From Streptacidiphilus rugosus AM-16 (GTDB lineage: Bacteria; Actinomycetota; Actinomycetes; Streptomycetales; Streptomycetaceae): a DNA stretch of 64,000 nt. Made by a program: the position numbers and the translations under genes. A model generated the notes under the pieces. It made no database searches, was not told the DNA's origin, and saw nothing but the letters and a program-made list of their open reading frames with translations. The stretch is from NCBI RefSeq assembly GCF_000744655.1, contig NZ_JQMJ01000003.1:806001-870000 (forward strand), in the 5' to 3' direction. Shown one piece after another: positions 8,407 to 16,951 of the stretch. Position 1 is the first letter of the stretch. Each line of letters opens with the position of its first letter.

Positions 8407-9165
8407 CTACGCCTCGGGGTAGCCGTACACCGTGCTCCAGTTCGCGAGGACGCGCTGCTGGATCTCCTGCGGCCAGCCGTTCTCGAAGCTGCCCTTGACC
8501 GGCTTGCGGCCCTCGGGAAAGACGTCCGCCAGCAGGCAGTTGTAGATGACCTCATCGGGCCCTCCATCGCGGTGCCGTCGAGGGAGATGTGCCCCTCGAT
8601 GATCATCTCCGCGCTGGCCGGCACCAGCAGGTCCACGGTCTCGGCGGGGACCAGTTCCAGGCCCTCGCCGAACAGCGCGCCGAGGAAGTGGCTCTCGTCG
8701 GCCCCCTCGGGCAGTGGCGTCCCGCCGACGGAGGGCAGCCCGGGCTCGACGCCGACGCCGACGCCGACGGCGAGCGCGATCGGCATCGGCTCGCCGCGCT
8801 CGGTCCACTTCGAGCGGATCACCCCGAGGTGCTGCGGCGGCGGGATCAGGCACGCCAGGGCGGCCCTGCCGTCGATCACCATCCGGTTGACGGACCAGTT
8901 GGTCCACGTCCCGTCGGGGGTCCTGGCGATGTTCATCCCGTAGGTCTCGATGTACCGGCCGCCGTCGTTGCCGTGGATCAGCGGCGTCGGGAAGGCGAAC
9001 AGGTCGATGTCCTCGCCGGTCATCACGTTCTGCTTGCACGGCGCCTCGGCGCGGTCCACCACCACCGGCGGGATGCCCTCCGCGTCGCGCGCCGCGACCA
9101 GCGCCTCGACGATCTCCTGGCCACCGGCCGAGGCGTCGAGGCCGAGCGCCAGCGCGATCCATCCA
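8407..9165 (-). pseudogene. UbiD-family decarboxylase relic (5'-truncated, internally deleted)
   Basis: The minus strand shows UbiD sequence in two frames: from about 9165, GWIALALGLDA, GEDIDLFAFPTPLIHGNDGG, NWSVNRMVIDG and QHLGVIRSKW down to GTAMEGP near 8553. Then, in another frame, DEVIYNCLLADVFPEG to a natural end YGYPEA at 8407. The N-terminal region before GWIALALG is missing, and roughly 200 residues between EGP and DEVIYN are gone, which also shifts the frame. An intact UbiD enzyme is near 490 residues and uses prenylated FMN. This copy cannot be functional. Its truncated 5' edge abuts the stop of the aldo/keto reductase gene. Confidence 0.8.
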
Positions 9166-10047
9166 TCAGATGCCCAGCGCGACAAGCTCTTCCGGTGTCA
9201 GCGCCAGCTCCGCTGCCGCCGCCGAGTCGCGGGCCGAGGCGGGGCGACGGGCACCCGGGATCGGGATGACGGCCGGGGACTGGGCCAGGTGCCAGGCCAG
9301 GGCGAGGCGCTGCGGGCTGACGCCGCGGGCGCGGGCCAGTGCGTGGAAAGGGGTGTCCGTCGAGGGCGCCGCGCTGCCGGGATCGTCGACCGCGCTGGCG
9401 GAGATGCCGCCGAGCGGGCTCCAGGGGAGGAAGGCCAGGCCACGTTCGGTGCAGAGGTCGAGGGTCGGGCGGGCCTCCTGGAACGCGGGGGAGAAGCGGT
9501 TCTGCACGGAGGCCAGGCGTTCGCCCAGCAACTCGTGGGCGAGCCGGATCCGCCCGGTGTCCACGTTGGACACCCCCACCGCCAGGACCTTGCCCTCGTC
9601 GTACAGGTCACGCAGCGCGCCGAGCGATTCCGCGAACGGCACCGCCGGGTCCGGCTTGTGCAGCTGGTAGAGCCCGATCGCGTCCACGCCCAGCCGCCGC
9701 AGTGAGGCCTCGGCGGCGGCGCGCAGCCGGCGCGGGTCGCCGTCGACGGTCCAGCTGCCGTCCCCTGGACGCCCGCGTCCGCCCTTCGTGGCGACCAGCA
9801 CCTCGCCGCGGTTCCCCGGCCAGGTGGCCAGGGCCCGGGCCACCAGCCTTTCGTTGTGGCCGAGTTCACCGGCGTGCCAGTGGTAGGAGTCGGCCGTGTC
9901 GATCAGGGTGACGCCCGCGTCCAGCGCGGCGTGGACCGTGGCGACGGCCTGCTGTTCGTCCGGCCGGCCCTCGACCGAGAGCGGCATGGCGCCCAGACCG
10001 ACCGGGTGGACCGGCCTGCCGCCCACGAACCTGACCTCGCCGCTCAC
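9166..10047 (-). CDS. Aldo/keto reductase
   Basis: A 293-residue NADPH-dependent oxidoreductase of the (beta/alpha)8 AKR family. The catalytic tetrad is visible: D50 and Y55 in LIDTADSY, K88 in VATKGG, H130 in YQLHKPD. The C-terminal PAVIPIPGARRPASARDSAAA is the usual cofactor-phosphate loop. The GTG start at 10047 overlaps the stop of the upstream NAD-dependent epimerase gene by 4 bp, so the two are co-translated. Substrate unknown. The end at ALTPEELVALGI is natural. Confidence 0.92.
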   Translation of the reverse strand: MSGEVRFVGGRPVHPVGLGAMPLSVEGRPDEQQAVATVHAALDAGVTLIDTADSYHWHAGELGHNERLVARALATWPGNRGEVLVATKGGRGRPGDGSWTVDGDPRRLRAAAEASLRRLGVDAIGLYQLHKPDPAVPFAESLGALRDLYDEGKVLAVGVSNVDTGRIRLAHELLGERLASVQNRFSPAFQEARPTLDLCTERGLAFLPWSPLGGISASAVDDPGSAAPSTDTPFHALARARGVSPQRLALAWHLAQSPAVIPIPGARRPASARDSAAAAELALTPEELVALGI

Positions 10048-10958
10048 GCGCGTGCCTCCTCGGCGACGGCGGGCAGCCAGTCGGCGGTCCGTGAGAAGAC
10101 GAAACCGAGCCGCGCCGCACGGGAGACGTTGAGCGGGTAGCCGCGGTCGAAGGAGAACGGCGAGGCCGCCGTGCCCGGCGTGACGAGCTCGAACACCGGC
10201 TCCCTTCCGACGGCGAGGGCGAGGCCCAACGCGCGGACGTCCAGCGGGTCCTGCGAGGCCGCGTTGACCGGCCCGGTGAAGTCCGCGGCGGCCGCCCAGG
10301 CCAGAAAGCGGGCGATCTCCGCCTCGTGGACGAAGGAGGCCGGCTGCGGCCGGGCGTGGACCAGCACCGGCAGGCCCAGGTCGATGCGCTCGACGTAGTG
10401 GGCCAGGCGGCCGGTGAAGTCGGCGCCGCCGAGCACGTGGGCGGTCCTGACCGCGGCGAAGTCGAACCCGCGCTGCGCCGAGAACACGGCCTCGGCCTGC
10501 CGCTTGCCCTCGCCGTAGTGCGATTCAAGGAAAGCGGGTTCCTCCCAGGGCAGTTCGAGATCCACCCGCTGCGCCGCCAGGTCCAGCGCGTCCTCGGCGA
10601 GCGGCGCGCCGCCGGGGCGGCCCAGCTCGGCGTAGACCTCGACCGTCGAGGTCATCACGTAACGGCCGGTGCGCCCCGCGAAGACCCGACTCGCGACACG
10701 GGCCTGCCGCGGCGTGTAGCAGACCTGGTCCACCACGACGTCGAAGCGGCGGTCGCCGAGCGCCGCACGCAGGGCGGCCTCGTCGTCGCGGTCGGCGAGC
10801 AGGTGGGTGACGCCGGGCGGGGGCGGTGCGGAGCCGCGGTTGACGACGGAGACCGCCGCGCCCGCGTCGCGCAGCTCCTGCACCAGGCGCCGCCCGAAGT
10901 AGCGGCTGCCGCCGATGACGCACACCTGTCGGCCGTCGAGGCTGATCGGACTGTTCAT
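10044..10958 (-). CDS. NAD-dependent epimerase/dehydratase family protein
   Basis: A 304-residue extended-SDR/atypical Rossmann protein. The dinucleotide loop is VCVIGGSRYFGRRL near residue 12; DVVVDQVCYTPRQARVA and VMTSTVEVYAELG follow. The canonical YxxxK is not obvious (HYGEGKRQAE is the likely equivalent). It may reduce or isomerise a small molecule, with RNA-binding-like members also known in this subgroup. It starts the two-gene operon with the aldo/keto reductase and is divergent from a LysR regulator, which probably controls both. Confidence 0.85.
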   Translation of the reverse strand: MNSPISLDGRQVCVIGGSRYFGRRLVQELRDAGAAVSVVNRGSAPPPPGVTHLLADRDDEAALRAALGDRRFDVVVDQVCYTPRQARVASRVFAGRTGRYVMTSTVEVYAELGRPGGAPLAEDALDLAAQRVDLELPWEEPAFLESHYGEGKRQAEAVFSAQRGFDFAAVRTAHVLGGADFTGRLAHYVERIDLGLPVLVHARPQPASFVHEAEIARFLAWAAAADFTGPVNAASQDPLDVRALGLALAVGREPVFELVTPGTAASPFSFDRGYPLNVSRAARLGFVFSRTADWLPAVAEEARA

Positions 10959-11029
10959 GCGGCCCAGCCTGCCCGGCCAGGGCCATCAGCAGTAGTGTCG
11001 AGATCGATCACTCGTCATCAGGAGGACTG

Positions 11030-11965
11030 TTGATCGACGTCCAGCGGCTCGCGGTGCTCCGCGAGGTGGCCCGGCAGGGCAGCTTCAACCGTGCGGCCGC
11101 GGAGCTGCGGTTCACGCCCTCCGCGGTCTCGCAGCAGATCGCCGCGCTGGAGCGCAGCCTGGGCGCCGCCGTCGTCGAACGCAGCACCCGCGGTGTGACG
11201 TTGACCGAGGCGGGCCGGCTGCTGGTCGAGGCCGCCGACGCGATCGCCGCCGAACTGGTCGACACCCAGCAGCGCATCGACCGGCTGACCGCCCCGCGTG
11301 CCGCGCTCACGGTGGCGACGTTCGCCAGCGGCGGCCGCCACCTGCTGCCGTCCGCGCTGGGGGACTTCGTCGTCGATCATCCCGAGGTGGAGCTGACCGT
11401 CCTGGAGCTGGAGCCCGAGGAGAGCCTGCCGTCGGTCCGCGAGGGGCGCGCGGACCTGGCCCTCGCCTACCACTTCGGCGGTCCGCCGCCCGCCCGCCCC
11501 GGCGACCGCTCCGGCCTGGACTGGACCCCGCTGCGGGCGGACCCGCTCCGCGTGGTGCTGCCGCGCGCGCATCCCGCCGCCGGCCGCGACGTGCTGCACC
11601 TGGCCGAACTGGCCGAGGAGCGCTGGGTGCTGGGCTGCCTCAAGTCGGCCGCGCAGCTGGCGCACCACGCGGACCTGGCCGGGGTGGAGCTGCACGTCTC
11701 GTGCAGCTCCACCGACTACGCCTTCGCGCAGTCCCTCGTCCGCGCGGGCATCGGCATCGCCCTGATCCCGGAGATCGCGCTCTCCCACGCCCCCGACCTC
11801 GCCGTCGTCCCCCTGGCCGCGCCCAGTCCCGTCCGCCATCTCGGCCTCGCCCTCTCCCGCCGCCGTCGCGGCCCGTCCGCCCGCCTGGCGGAGGAGCTGG
11901 CGGACCGGATGGCGCGGCAGGGCGCCGGTGGGTGGGAGCGGGCCGTCGCCGGCCCCGCCTCGTAG
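11030..11965 (+). CDS. LysR-family transcriptional regulator
   Basis: A 311-residue protein with an N-terminal winged HTH (LAVLREVARQGSFNRAAAEL, then SAVSQQIAALERSLG and VTLTEAGRLL) and a two-lobed effector domain starting near residue 88 (LTVATFASGGRHLLPSAL). It starts at a TTG with GGAGG 9 bases upstream. It is divergent from the epimerase/aldo-keto reductase operon with a 71-bp gap, the usual layout for a LysR regulator and its target. The following 190 bp to the next gene hold nothing recognisable. Confidence 0.93.
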   Translation: MIDVQRLAVLREVARQGSFNRAAAELRFTPSAVSQQIAALERSLGAAVVERSTRGVTLTEAGRLLVEAADAIAAELVDTQQRIDRLTAPRAALTVATFASGGRHLLPSALGDFVVDHPEVELTVLELEPEESLPSVREGRADLALAYHFGGPPPARPGDRSGLDWTPLRADPLRVVLPRAHPAAGRDVLHLAELAEERWVLGCLKSAAQLAHHADLAGVELHVSCSSTDYAFAQSLVRAGIGIALIPEIALSHAPDLAVVPLAAPSPVRHLGLALSRRRRGPSARLAEELADRMARQGAGGWERAVAGPAS

Positions 11966-12156
11966 GCGGTGATCACGCGCTGCACCCGGTCGCGCGCGTG
12001 CGGCTCGGAGCGCAGGCGGGTGACGGCCGGGGCCGTCGGCGGCGCGCTGCCGGAGGTCCGCCTCGGCGGCAGCCGGCGCGGGACGTGTGAACGTGCGCCG
12101 GCGAATGCGACCGGTCGTGGGGTGGCCGCCTCGGGCGGGTGGTTCAGGCGGCCGAC

Positions 12157-13164
12157 TCAGGCGGAGTCAGGCCCGGCCAGCAGGGCGTCGGCCAGCGGCG
12201 TGCGGGCGTACAGCACCGACCGCCCCGCGCGGTGCGCGGTGGCCAGGCCGGCCGCGCGCAGCGCGGTGAGGTGCTCGGACACGCTCGGCGCGGACAGCCC
12301 GGCCCGGGCCGCGAGCTCGGTGGTCGACGCGGGCGCGTCCAGCTCGGTCAGCAGCTGCGCCCGGGTCCGGCCGAGGACCCCGGCGACGGCCGACCCGGCG
12401 TCACCGCCCCGCTCGGGCCGCTCCCAGAGCGTGGCGATCCCGTCGGCGGGATAGGCGATCTGCGGCGGGGCGTCGGGAACGGCGCGGGTCAGCACGCACG
12501 GCCAGGCGAAGACCGAGGGGATCAGCAGCAGCCCGGGACCCGTCCCGGTACGGGAGATGACGCAGTTCCGGCCGCTGAGGGTGAGCGTGTCGTCCTTCCA
12601 GCTCAGCGCCGGATGCAGCTCGTCCAGCAGCCGGCCTGCCCCCTGCGCGGCGACCAGCCGGGCCCGGCGGGCGATGTCCGCCTCCAGCAGGGCGCGGATC
12701 CTGGCCCAGTAGGGCGCGACGGCGAGCTGCCAGTAGCTCTCGATCTCCGCCGCCAGCCGGGCGAGCCCGGCCTCGGGATCCCGGCGCAGCGTACGGGCGC
12801 CGGCGGGCAGTCGGCCGCCGAGGTTCTGCGCGAGGAAGTCGAGGTCGCGGTGGACCGTCCCGGCGGGCGTGGCCCGGACGTCGGCCAGCTCCTCGGCGAG
12901 GGTGGGCGCGGGCGAGGCGGGGGTCGGGTTCAGGAAGTCCGGCAGGTAGCCCGACTCCGGAACCAGTTCGGCCAGCCGCCCGCGGTCGAGCCCGGCGGCC
13001 GCGAGCCGGGGCCGCACCTGCGCGGCCCAGCGACGGTGCAGGGACGGCGTGTGGGCGGGAGGCGCGGCGAGAGACCGCAGGCCGGTGACGGTCTCCCAGA
13101 GCGGCGAGACCGCGAAGCGGGTCTGTGCGAGATCCCCGGTGGAGAACACCAATTCTGCCTGCAC
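12157..13164 (-). CDS. ArsR-type HTH regulator with DUF5937-like N-terminal domain
   Basis: About 335 residues. The first 240 are an actinobacterial domain (FSTGDLAQTRFAVSPLWETV near the start). The C-terminus is an ArsR-like winged helix: GRTRAQLLTELDAPASTTELA, then LSAPSVSEHLTALRAAGL and LYARTPLADALL. The second GTG (13164) sits five bases after AGGAG and is preferred over the GTG two codons upstream. No metal-binding cysteine motif is visible, so the signal is unknown. The gene is divergent from a phosphoenolpyruvate-mutase-like gene, with direct repeats in between. Confidence 0.85.
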   Translation of the reverse strand: MQAELVFSTGDLAQTRFAVSPLWETVTGLRSLAAPPAHTPSLHRRWAAQVRPRLAAAGLDRGRLAELVPESGYLPDFLNPTPASPAPTLAEELADVRATPAGTVHRDLDFLAQNLGGRLPAGARTLRRDPEAGLARLAAEIESYWQLAVAPYWARIRALLEADIARRARLVAAQGAGRLLDELHPALSWKDDTLTLSGRNCVISRTGTGPGLLLIPSVFAWPCVLTRAVPDAPPQIAYPADGIATLWERPERGGDAGSAVAGVLGRTRAQLLTELDAPASTTELAARAGLSAPSVSEHLTALRAAGLATAHRAGRSVLYARTPLADALLAGPDSA

Positions 13165-13260
13165 GGTCACTCCTGGGCCTGGCGAGGGCGGAAAGGATTC
13201 GGCGACAGCCTAATCCGTGGAGCGGTACGGGTCGCGGGCTGCACGATGGTCCCGCATCAC

Positions 13261-13302
13261 GCACCAAGCACGACGCACCCAGCACGGCCCACCGAGCACG
13301 AC
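13261..13302 (+). repeat. Three imperfect 14-bp direct repeats
   Basis: GCACCAAGCACGAC, GCACCCAGCACGGC and CCACCGAGCACGAC lie end to end, followed by a partial fourth GCACGAG. They occupy the gap between the divergent ArsR-type and PEP-mutase-like genes and could be regulator-binding iterons. Confidence 0.65.
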
Positions 13303-13342
13303 GCACGAGGTACCACTCCATATGCGAAGGCGGTTGCTTCCC

Positions 13343-14185
13343 ATGTCTGTTGACGCTTCCCCCGGGACCCGGGAGAAGGCGCTGCGCCTGCGCGCCCTGG
13401 CCGACTCCTCCCTGCTCGTCCTGCCGAACGCGTGGGACGCGGGCAGCGCGGCGGTGATCGCCTCGACCGGCGCGCCCGTCGTCGCCACCACCAGCGGCGG
13501 CGTCGCCTGGTCGCTGGGCCGCGGCGACGGCCAGCACGCGAGCCGGGAGGCGATGGTCGCCGCGGCGCGGCGGGTCGTGGCGGCGGTCGACGTGCCGGTC
13601 ACCGTCGACGCCGAAGGCGGTTACGGCGCCGAACCGGACGCGGTGGCGACGACGGTGACCGCGCTGGTGGCGGCGGGCGCGGTCGGCGCCAACCTGGAGG
13701 ACTCCCGCGCGGTGGGCGGCCCGCTCTTCTCCGCCGACGACCAGGCCGCGAGGCTGCGCGCGGCACGCGAGGCGGCGACGTCGGCGGGCCTGCCCGAGTT
13801 CTGGCTCAACGCCCGCACGGACGTCTTCCTCTTCGGCATCGGCGAGCCGGAGGACAGGCTCGCCGACGTGCTGCTGCGCGCGAAGGCCTACGCGGCGGCG
13901 GGCGCGGACGGCATCTTCGTCCCCGGCCTGCTCGATCTCGACGCCCTGCGCGAGCTGTGCGCGGCGTCGCCGCTCCCGGTCAACGCGATGCTGGTGCCAG
14001 GCGGTCCGACCGTGCCCGAGCTCGCGGCGACCGGCGTCCGCCGCGTCAGCGCGGGCACGGCCCTGGCCCAGTCCGCGTACGGCGCTGCGCGCCAGGCCGC
14101 CGCAGAACTCCTGGGCCCGGGCACGTTGACCTCCCTCGACGCCGGCCTGGGCTTCGGCGAGCTGAACGGCCTCTTCGACGCGTAG
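13343..14185 (+). CDS. Isocitrate lyase/phosphoenolpyruvate mutase superfamily protein
   Basis: A 280-residue (beta/alpha)8 enzyme. Key signatures are LVLPNAWDAGSA, ATTSGGVAWSLG, VTVDAEGGYG (metal-binding Asp), GANLEDSR and FWLNARTDVF. These fit the PEP mutase/2-methylisocitrate lyase-like group that makes or breaks C-C or C-P bonds in oxo acids. The catalytic KKCGH motif of true isocitrate lyases is absent, so the reaction is open. The ATG at 13343 is chosen; an in-frame ATG seven codons upstream is possible. It is divergent from the ArsR-type regulator. Confidence 0.85.
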   Translation: MSVDASPGTREKALRLRALADSSLLVLPNAWDAGSAAVIASTGAPVVATTSGGVAWSLGRGDGQHASREAMVAAARRVVAAVDVPVTVDAEGGYGAEPDAVATTVTALVAAGAVGANLEDSRAVGGPLFSADDQAARLRAAREAATSAGLPEFWLNARTDVFLFGIGEPEDRLADVLLRAKAYAAAGADGIFVPGLLDLDALRELCAASPLPVNAMLVPGGPTVPELAATGVRRVSAGTALAQSAYGAARQAAAELLGPGTLTSLDAGLGFGELNGLFDA

Positions 14186-14189
14186 CGTT

Positions 14190-14405
14190 CTGGGGCGCGG
14201 GGCTCTGCCGATGTGCCGCTCCGGCGGGTGGGCGCGGCCGAGCGCCGCGGGCGCGAGCCTGGTTCTGAGGGGTCGGGTGCACCACCGCAGGGGCGCGAGC
14301 TCTGCCCCGGCGCGTGGGTGCGGCCGAGCCACCGGCGTGCGGGTGGTCCCCGGTGCGCAGGGCCCGTTCGCAGGAGGTGGTTTCTCGCGCAGTTCCTCGC
14401 GCCCC
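14190..14405. repeat. Degenerate second copy of the intergenic repeat
   Basis: Starts TGGGGCGCGGGGCTCTGCC and ends CTCGCGCAGTTCCTCGCGCCCC, with an inner stretch GAGCCACCGGCGTGCGGG shared with the 6234-6334 element. It separates the convergent PEP-mutase-like and HhH-GPD genes. No gene is seen in these 230 bp. Confidence 0.65.
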
Positions 14406-14415
14406 TGGAAGCCCC

Positions 14416-15003
14416 TTACGGGGCCTTCGCGGCCTTGGCTGCGGCCTTTGCTTCCTGCTTGAACGCGCGGACCTTGGTGAGGGACTCCGGTCCCGTGATG
14501 TCCGCGACCGAGCGGAAGCTGTTCTTATCGCCGTAGGCGCCCGCCGCCTCGCGCCAGCCCTTGGGCTGGACGCCCAACTGCTTGCCGAGCAGCGCGAGGA
14601 AGATCTGCGCCTTCTGCTTGCCGAAGCCCGGCAGCTCGACCAGCCGGTCGAACAGCTCCGCTCCGCTGCCGACCCCGCTCCAGACCTGGGTGACGTCACC
14701 GTCGTACCGCTCGTCCAGGAACGCGCACAGCTGCTGGATCCGCTTCGCCATCGAACCGGGATACCGGTGCACCGCAGGCTTCTCCGCGCAGACGGCGGCG
14801 AACGCCTCGGGGTCGAGGGTCGCGATCGCGTGGGCGTCCAGATCCTCGCCGCCCAGGCGTTCCAGCAGCGTGTAGGGGCCGGTGAACGCCCATTCCATGG
14901 GCACCTGCTGGTCCAGCAGCATGCCGATCATCGCGGCCAGCGGACTGCGGCTGAGCAGCGCGTCGGCCTCGGGGTTCTGGGCGAGGCGGAGGGCGTTCGC
15001 CAT
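14416..15003 (-). CDS. HhH-GPD family base-excision repair protein
   Basis: A 195-residue actinobacterial member of the HhH-GPD DNA glycosylase superfamily. The helix-hairpin-helix is LVELPGFGKQKAQIFLALL (about residues 122-140), and MLLDQQVPMEWAFTGP is the first helix of the fold. The catalytic Asp usually follows the hairpin by about 20 residues; here GDKNSFRSVADITG is the best region, so activity is not certain. Short length and Ala/Lys-rich C-terminus match the small hypothetical glycosylase subfamily. Monocistronic. Confidence 0.85.
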   Translation of the reverse strand: MANALRLAQNPEADALLSRSPLAAMIGMLLDQQVPMEWAFTGPYTLLERLGGEDLDAHAIATLDPEAFAAVCAEKPAVHRYPGSMAKRIQQLCAFLDERYDGDVTQVWSGVGSGAELFDRLVELPGFGKQKAQIFLALLGKQLGVQPKGWREAAGAYGDKNSFRSVADITGPESLTKVRAFKQEAKAAAKAAKAP

Positions 15004-15142
15004 CGCGGACTCTCCTTCGTTCGACCGGATCGTGCGTCCGGGGACGGTTCACGCCCATTCTCCGCGCCGCCTCGCGCTCCCGCCTGCAGCGACAGGCGGG
15101 AGCGCGAGGCGGTGGCGGCAGGAGAGGGTGGCGGCGGTGGCG

Positions 15143-16072
15143 TCAGCCGATCGACATGGCCGGGCCGACGGACAGGATCGTCGCGCGGGAGACACTGCCC
15201 GCCTGCCAGAAGACCGTCTCGAGCACCGTGGCCGTCTTCGGGTCGATGATCACGGCCTCGCTGCCCTGGGGGTCGCCGTAGGCCAGCTCCGTGCCGCTGC
15301 GGCCGACGCTGTCCTTGACCGGGCCGACGACCTTGACACCCTTCAGACGACCCAGGGCCTTGAAGAGCCCGGCTCGCAGCGCCGGGTCGGCCGGCGAGAG
15401 GGCGAGGATGCTGCCTGCCTGCTCGAAGACGCCCTCGCCACGGCTCGGCTGCGCGACGGACATCATCGACAGCAGCGTCGCCGGGTCCGTCGGGAGGCGG
15501 TCGAGGCCGTTCCAGTCGACGAGCTTCGATCCGACGCTCCAGGAGGGCGCGCCCTTGTGGTAGATCTTGCCGCGGCTCAGGATCACGTAGCCCTGACGCG
15601 AAACGTACGTGGTCACCGTGCTGGTGCGAGTGCCTGTCACGGCCCTGGTCTGCGCCTTCCAGTACGGGGCCGTGGAGGCCGACCGGGTGGCGGCCACCTC
15701 GGCGACGCCGTTCAGGAACGTGGCTGCTCCCTCCGACGCCGACTGCCGCGCGGTCGCGCTCGGGCGCTGCGCCGTCGGTGCGGACGTCACGCCGTTCGTG
15801 CCGACGACCACGCCCGCCGCCGCGGCGGCCAGCGCGAACACCGCCGCGATCCGTCGGCCGGACATCAGGCGACGCGTCCGGACCGGCGTGACCACCAGGT
15901 CGCGTCCGCCGTCCGCCGCCCCCGCTCCGGCCGGCCGCGCCTCTGCCGCGGTCGCGGCGCGGACCGCGGCGCGGGCCCGGTCCACGGCCTGCGCCGACGG
16001 CGGGGCGACACGGCCCGCGGCCTGCAGCGCGTCCGCGCCGGGGAAGTCGAGGTAGGTCGAGGTCTCGTTCAT
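15143..16072 (-). CDS. CU044_5270-type membrane-anchored anti-sigma-like protein
   Basis: About 309 residues: a cytoplasmic N-terminal region (70), one membrane helix (RIAAVFALAAAAAGVVVG) and an extracellular domain of 210 residues with WSVGSKLVDWNGLDRLPTDP and ELAYGDPQGSEAVIID. The layout matches the CU044_5270 family, whose genes regularly follow ECF sigma-factor genes. It starts 69 bp after the stop of the ECF gene and probably senses envelope state and binds the sigma factor. The ATG at 16072 is preferred over an upstream in-frame start lying in the intergenic region. Confidence 0.8.
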   Translation of the reverse strand: MNETSTYLDFPGADALQAAGRVAPPSAQAVDRARAAVRAATAAEARPAGAGAADGGRDLVVTPVRTRRLMSGRRIAAVFALAAAAAGVVVGTNGVTSAPTAQRPSATARQSASEGAATFLNGVAEVAATRSASTAPYWKAQTRAVTGTRTSTVTTYVSRQGYVILSRGKIYHKGAPSWSVGSKLVDWNGLDRLPTDPATLLSMMSVAQPSRGEGVFEQAGSILALSPADPALRAGLFKALGRLKGVKVVGPVKDSVGRSGTELAYGDPQGSEAVIIDPKTATVLETVFWQAGSVSRATILSVGPAMSIG

Positions 16073-16140
16073 CTCGGTGGGGAGTCCCTTCGGGGCAGAG
16101 GAAGTGGGAAGGAGGGGCGGGGCGGGACGGGTGCGGCGCC

Positions 16141-16767
16141 TCACGCCGGTTCACCGGTCACGCTGAGGCGTGCCGGGTGCCACGAGGGCGTCAGCCGCTC
16201 ACGCATCCGGCCTCTGGCGCGGTGGAGCCGGGAGCGGGCCGTCCCGGCCGGGATGCCCACGACGGCGGCGGCCTCGCTGGGCGTGAGCTGCTCCCAGGCG
16301 ATGAGCAGCATCAACTCGCGCTCCTCCGCCGGCAGATCGGCCAGCGCCCGACGCAGCTGTGGTGCCAGCGCGCCGGCGTCCAGCCGCTGGTCGACCGCCT
16401 GCCAGGGGTCGGCGACCTCCGGCGCGGGCGCCGGCGTGCTCCGCGCGGTGCGCCGCAGGTGCAGCAGCAGGACGTTGCGGGCCACCCCGAAGAGCCAGCC
16501 GCGTGCGGTCCCCAGGGCGGGGTCGAAGCTGCGGCGCGCCGTGAAGGCCTGCAACCAGGTCTCGGCGAGCAGGTCGTCGGCCGCGTGCGGCGCCCGGCGG
16601 ACGAAGTAGCCGTGCAGAGCGGTCGAGTGCTGCTCCACCAGCGGCGCGAAAGCGGCGGCCTCGTCGGCCGAGCGGACCAGCTGGGCGTCGTCGCCCGCGT
16701 CGCCCGCGTCGCCCGCGTCGCTCCCTTCGCGACCGGGGACGTCGGGAGCGCGATGGTGCGGTTCCAC
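16141..16767 (-). CDS. ECF-type RNA polymerase sigma factor
   Basis: A 208-residue sigma-70 family protein with region 2 (ALHGYFVRRAPHAADDLLAE, then AFTARRSFDP and ARGWLFGVARNVLLLHLRR) and region 4 (LPAEERELMLLIAWEQLTPSEA, then GTARSRLHRARGRMRERL). The N-terminus carries a three-unit 9-bp tandem repeat coding for Ala-Gly-Asp (near 16695-16725). The GTG start follows GGAGAC. It forms an operon with the anti-sigma-like gene and is divergent from a two-component system. Confidence 0.92.
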   Translation of the reverse strand: MEPHHRAPDVPGREGSDAGDAGDAGDDAQLVRSADEAAAFAPLVEQHSTALHGYFVRRAPHAADDLLAETWLQAFTARRSFDPALGTARGWLFGVARNVLLLHLRRTARSTPAPAPEVADPWQAVDQRLDAGALAPQLRRALADLPAEERELMLLIAWEQLTPSEAAAVVGIPAGTARSRLHRARGRMRERLTPSWHPARLSVTGEPA

Positions 16768-16845
16768 GGAGTCTCCGTCTCCGACCGCCCGGCGGCGGTC
16801 TCACCCCGTACTTGACGCCCGGGCCGCGAGCGTTCGCGGGCCCCC

Positions 16846-16877
16846 ATTGTTCGGGATTGTTCGGGCTTCGTACGGGC
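16846..16877 (+). promoter_or_regulatory. Putative response-regulator binding site upstream of the two-component operon
   Basis: Two direct copies of ATTGTTCGGG (16846-16855, 16856-16865) followed by CTTC and GTACGGGC. The 24-base block GGATTGTTCGGG-N4-GTACGGGC recurs, inverted, upstream of the MMPL gene (19163-19186), with 20 of 24 positions identical. It is about 75 bp upstream of the response-regulator ATG. Confidence 0.65.
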
Positions 16878-16951
16878 TGCGGCGCGCTCGTGGGGAAGGA
16901 TGCGGGAGGTGGTTAGCATCGTTGGCGTTCCCGCAGGTGAGAGAGGCGACG

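Noticed and set aside
15061-15110. Inverted GGGAGCGCGAGGCGG stretch as a regulatory site
   Set aside because: A simple GC-rich hairpin (CCGCCTCGCGCTCCC with its complement) between genes read the same way; at most a terminator for the sigma/anti-sigma operon, not distinctive enough to annotate as an operator.
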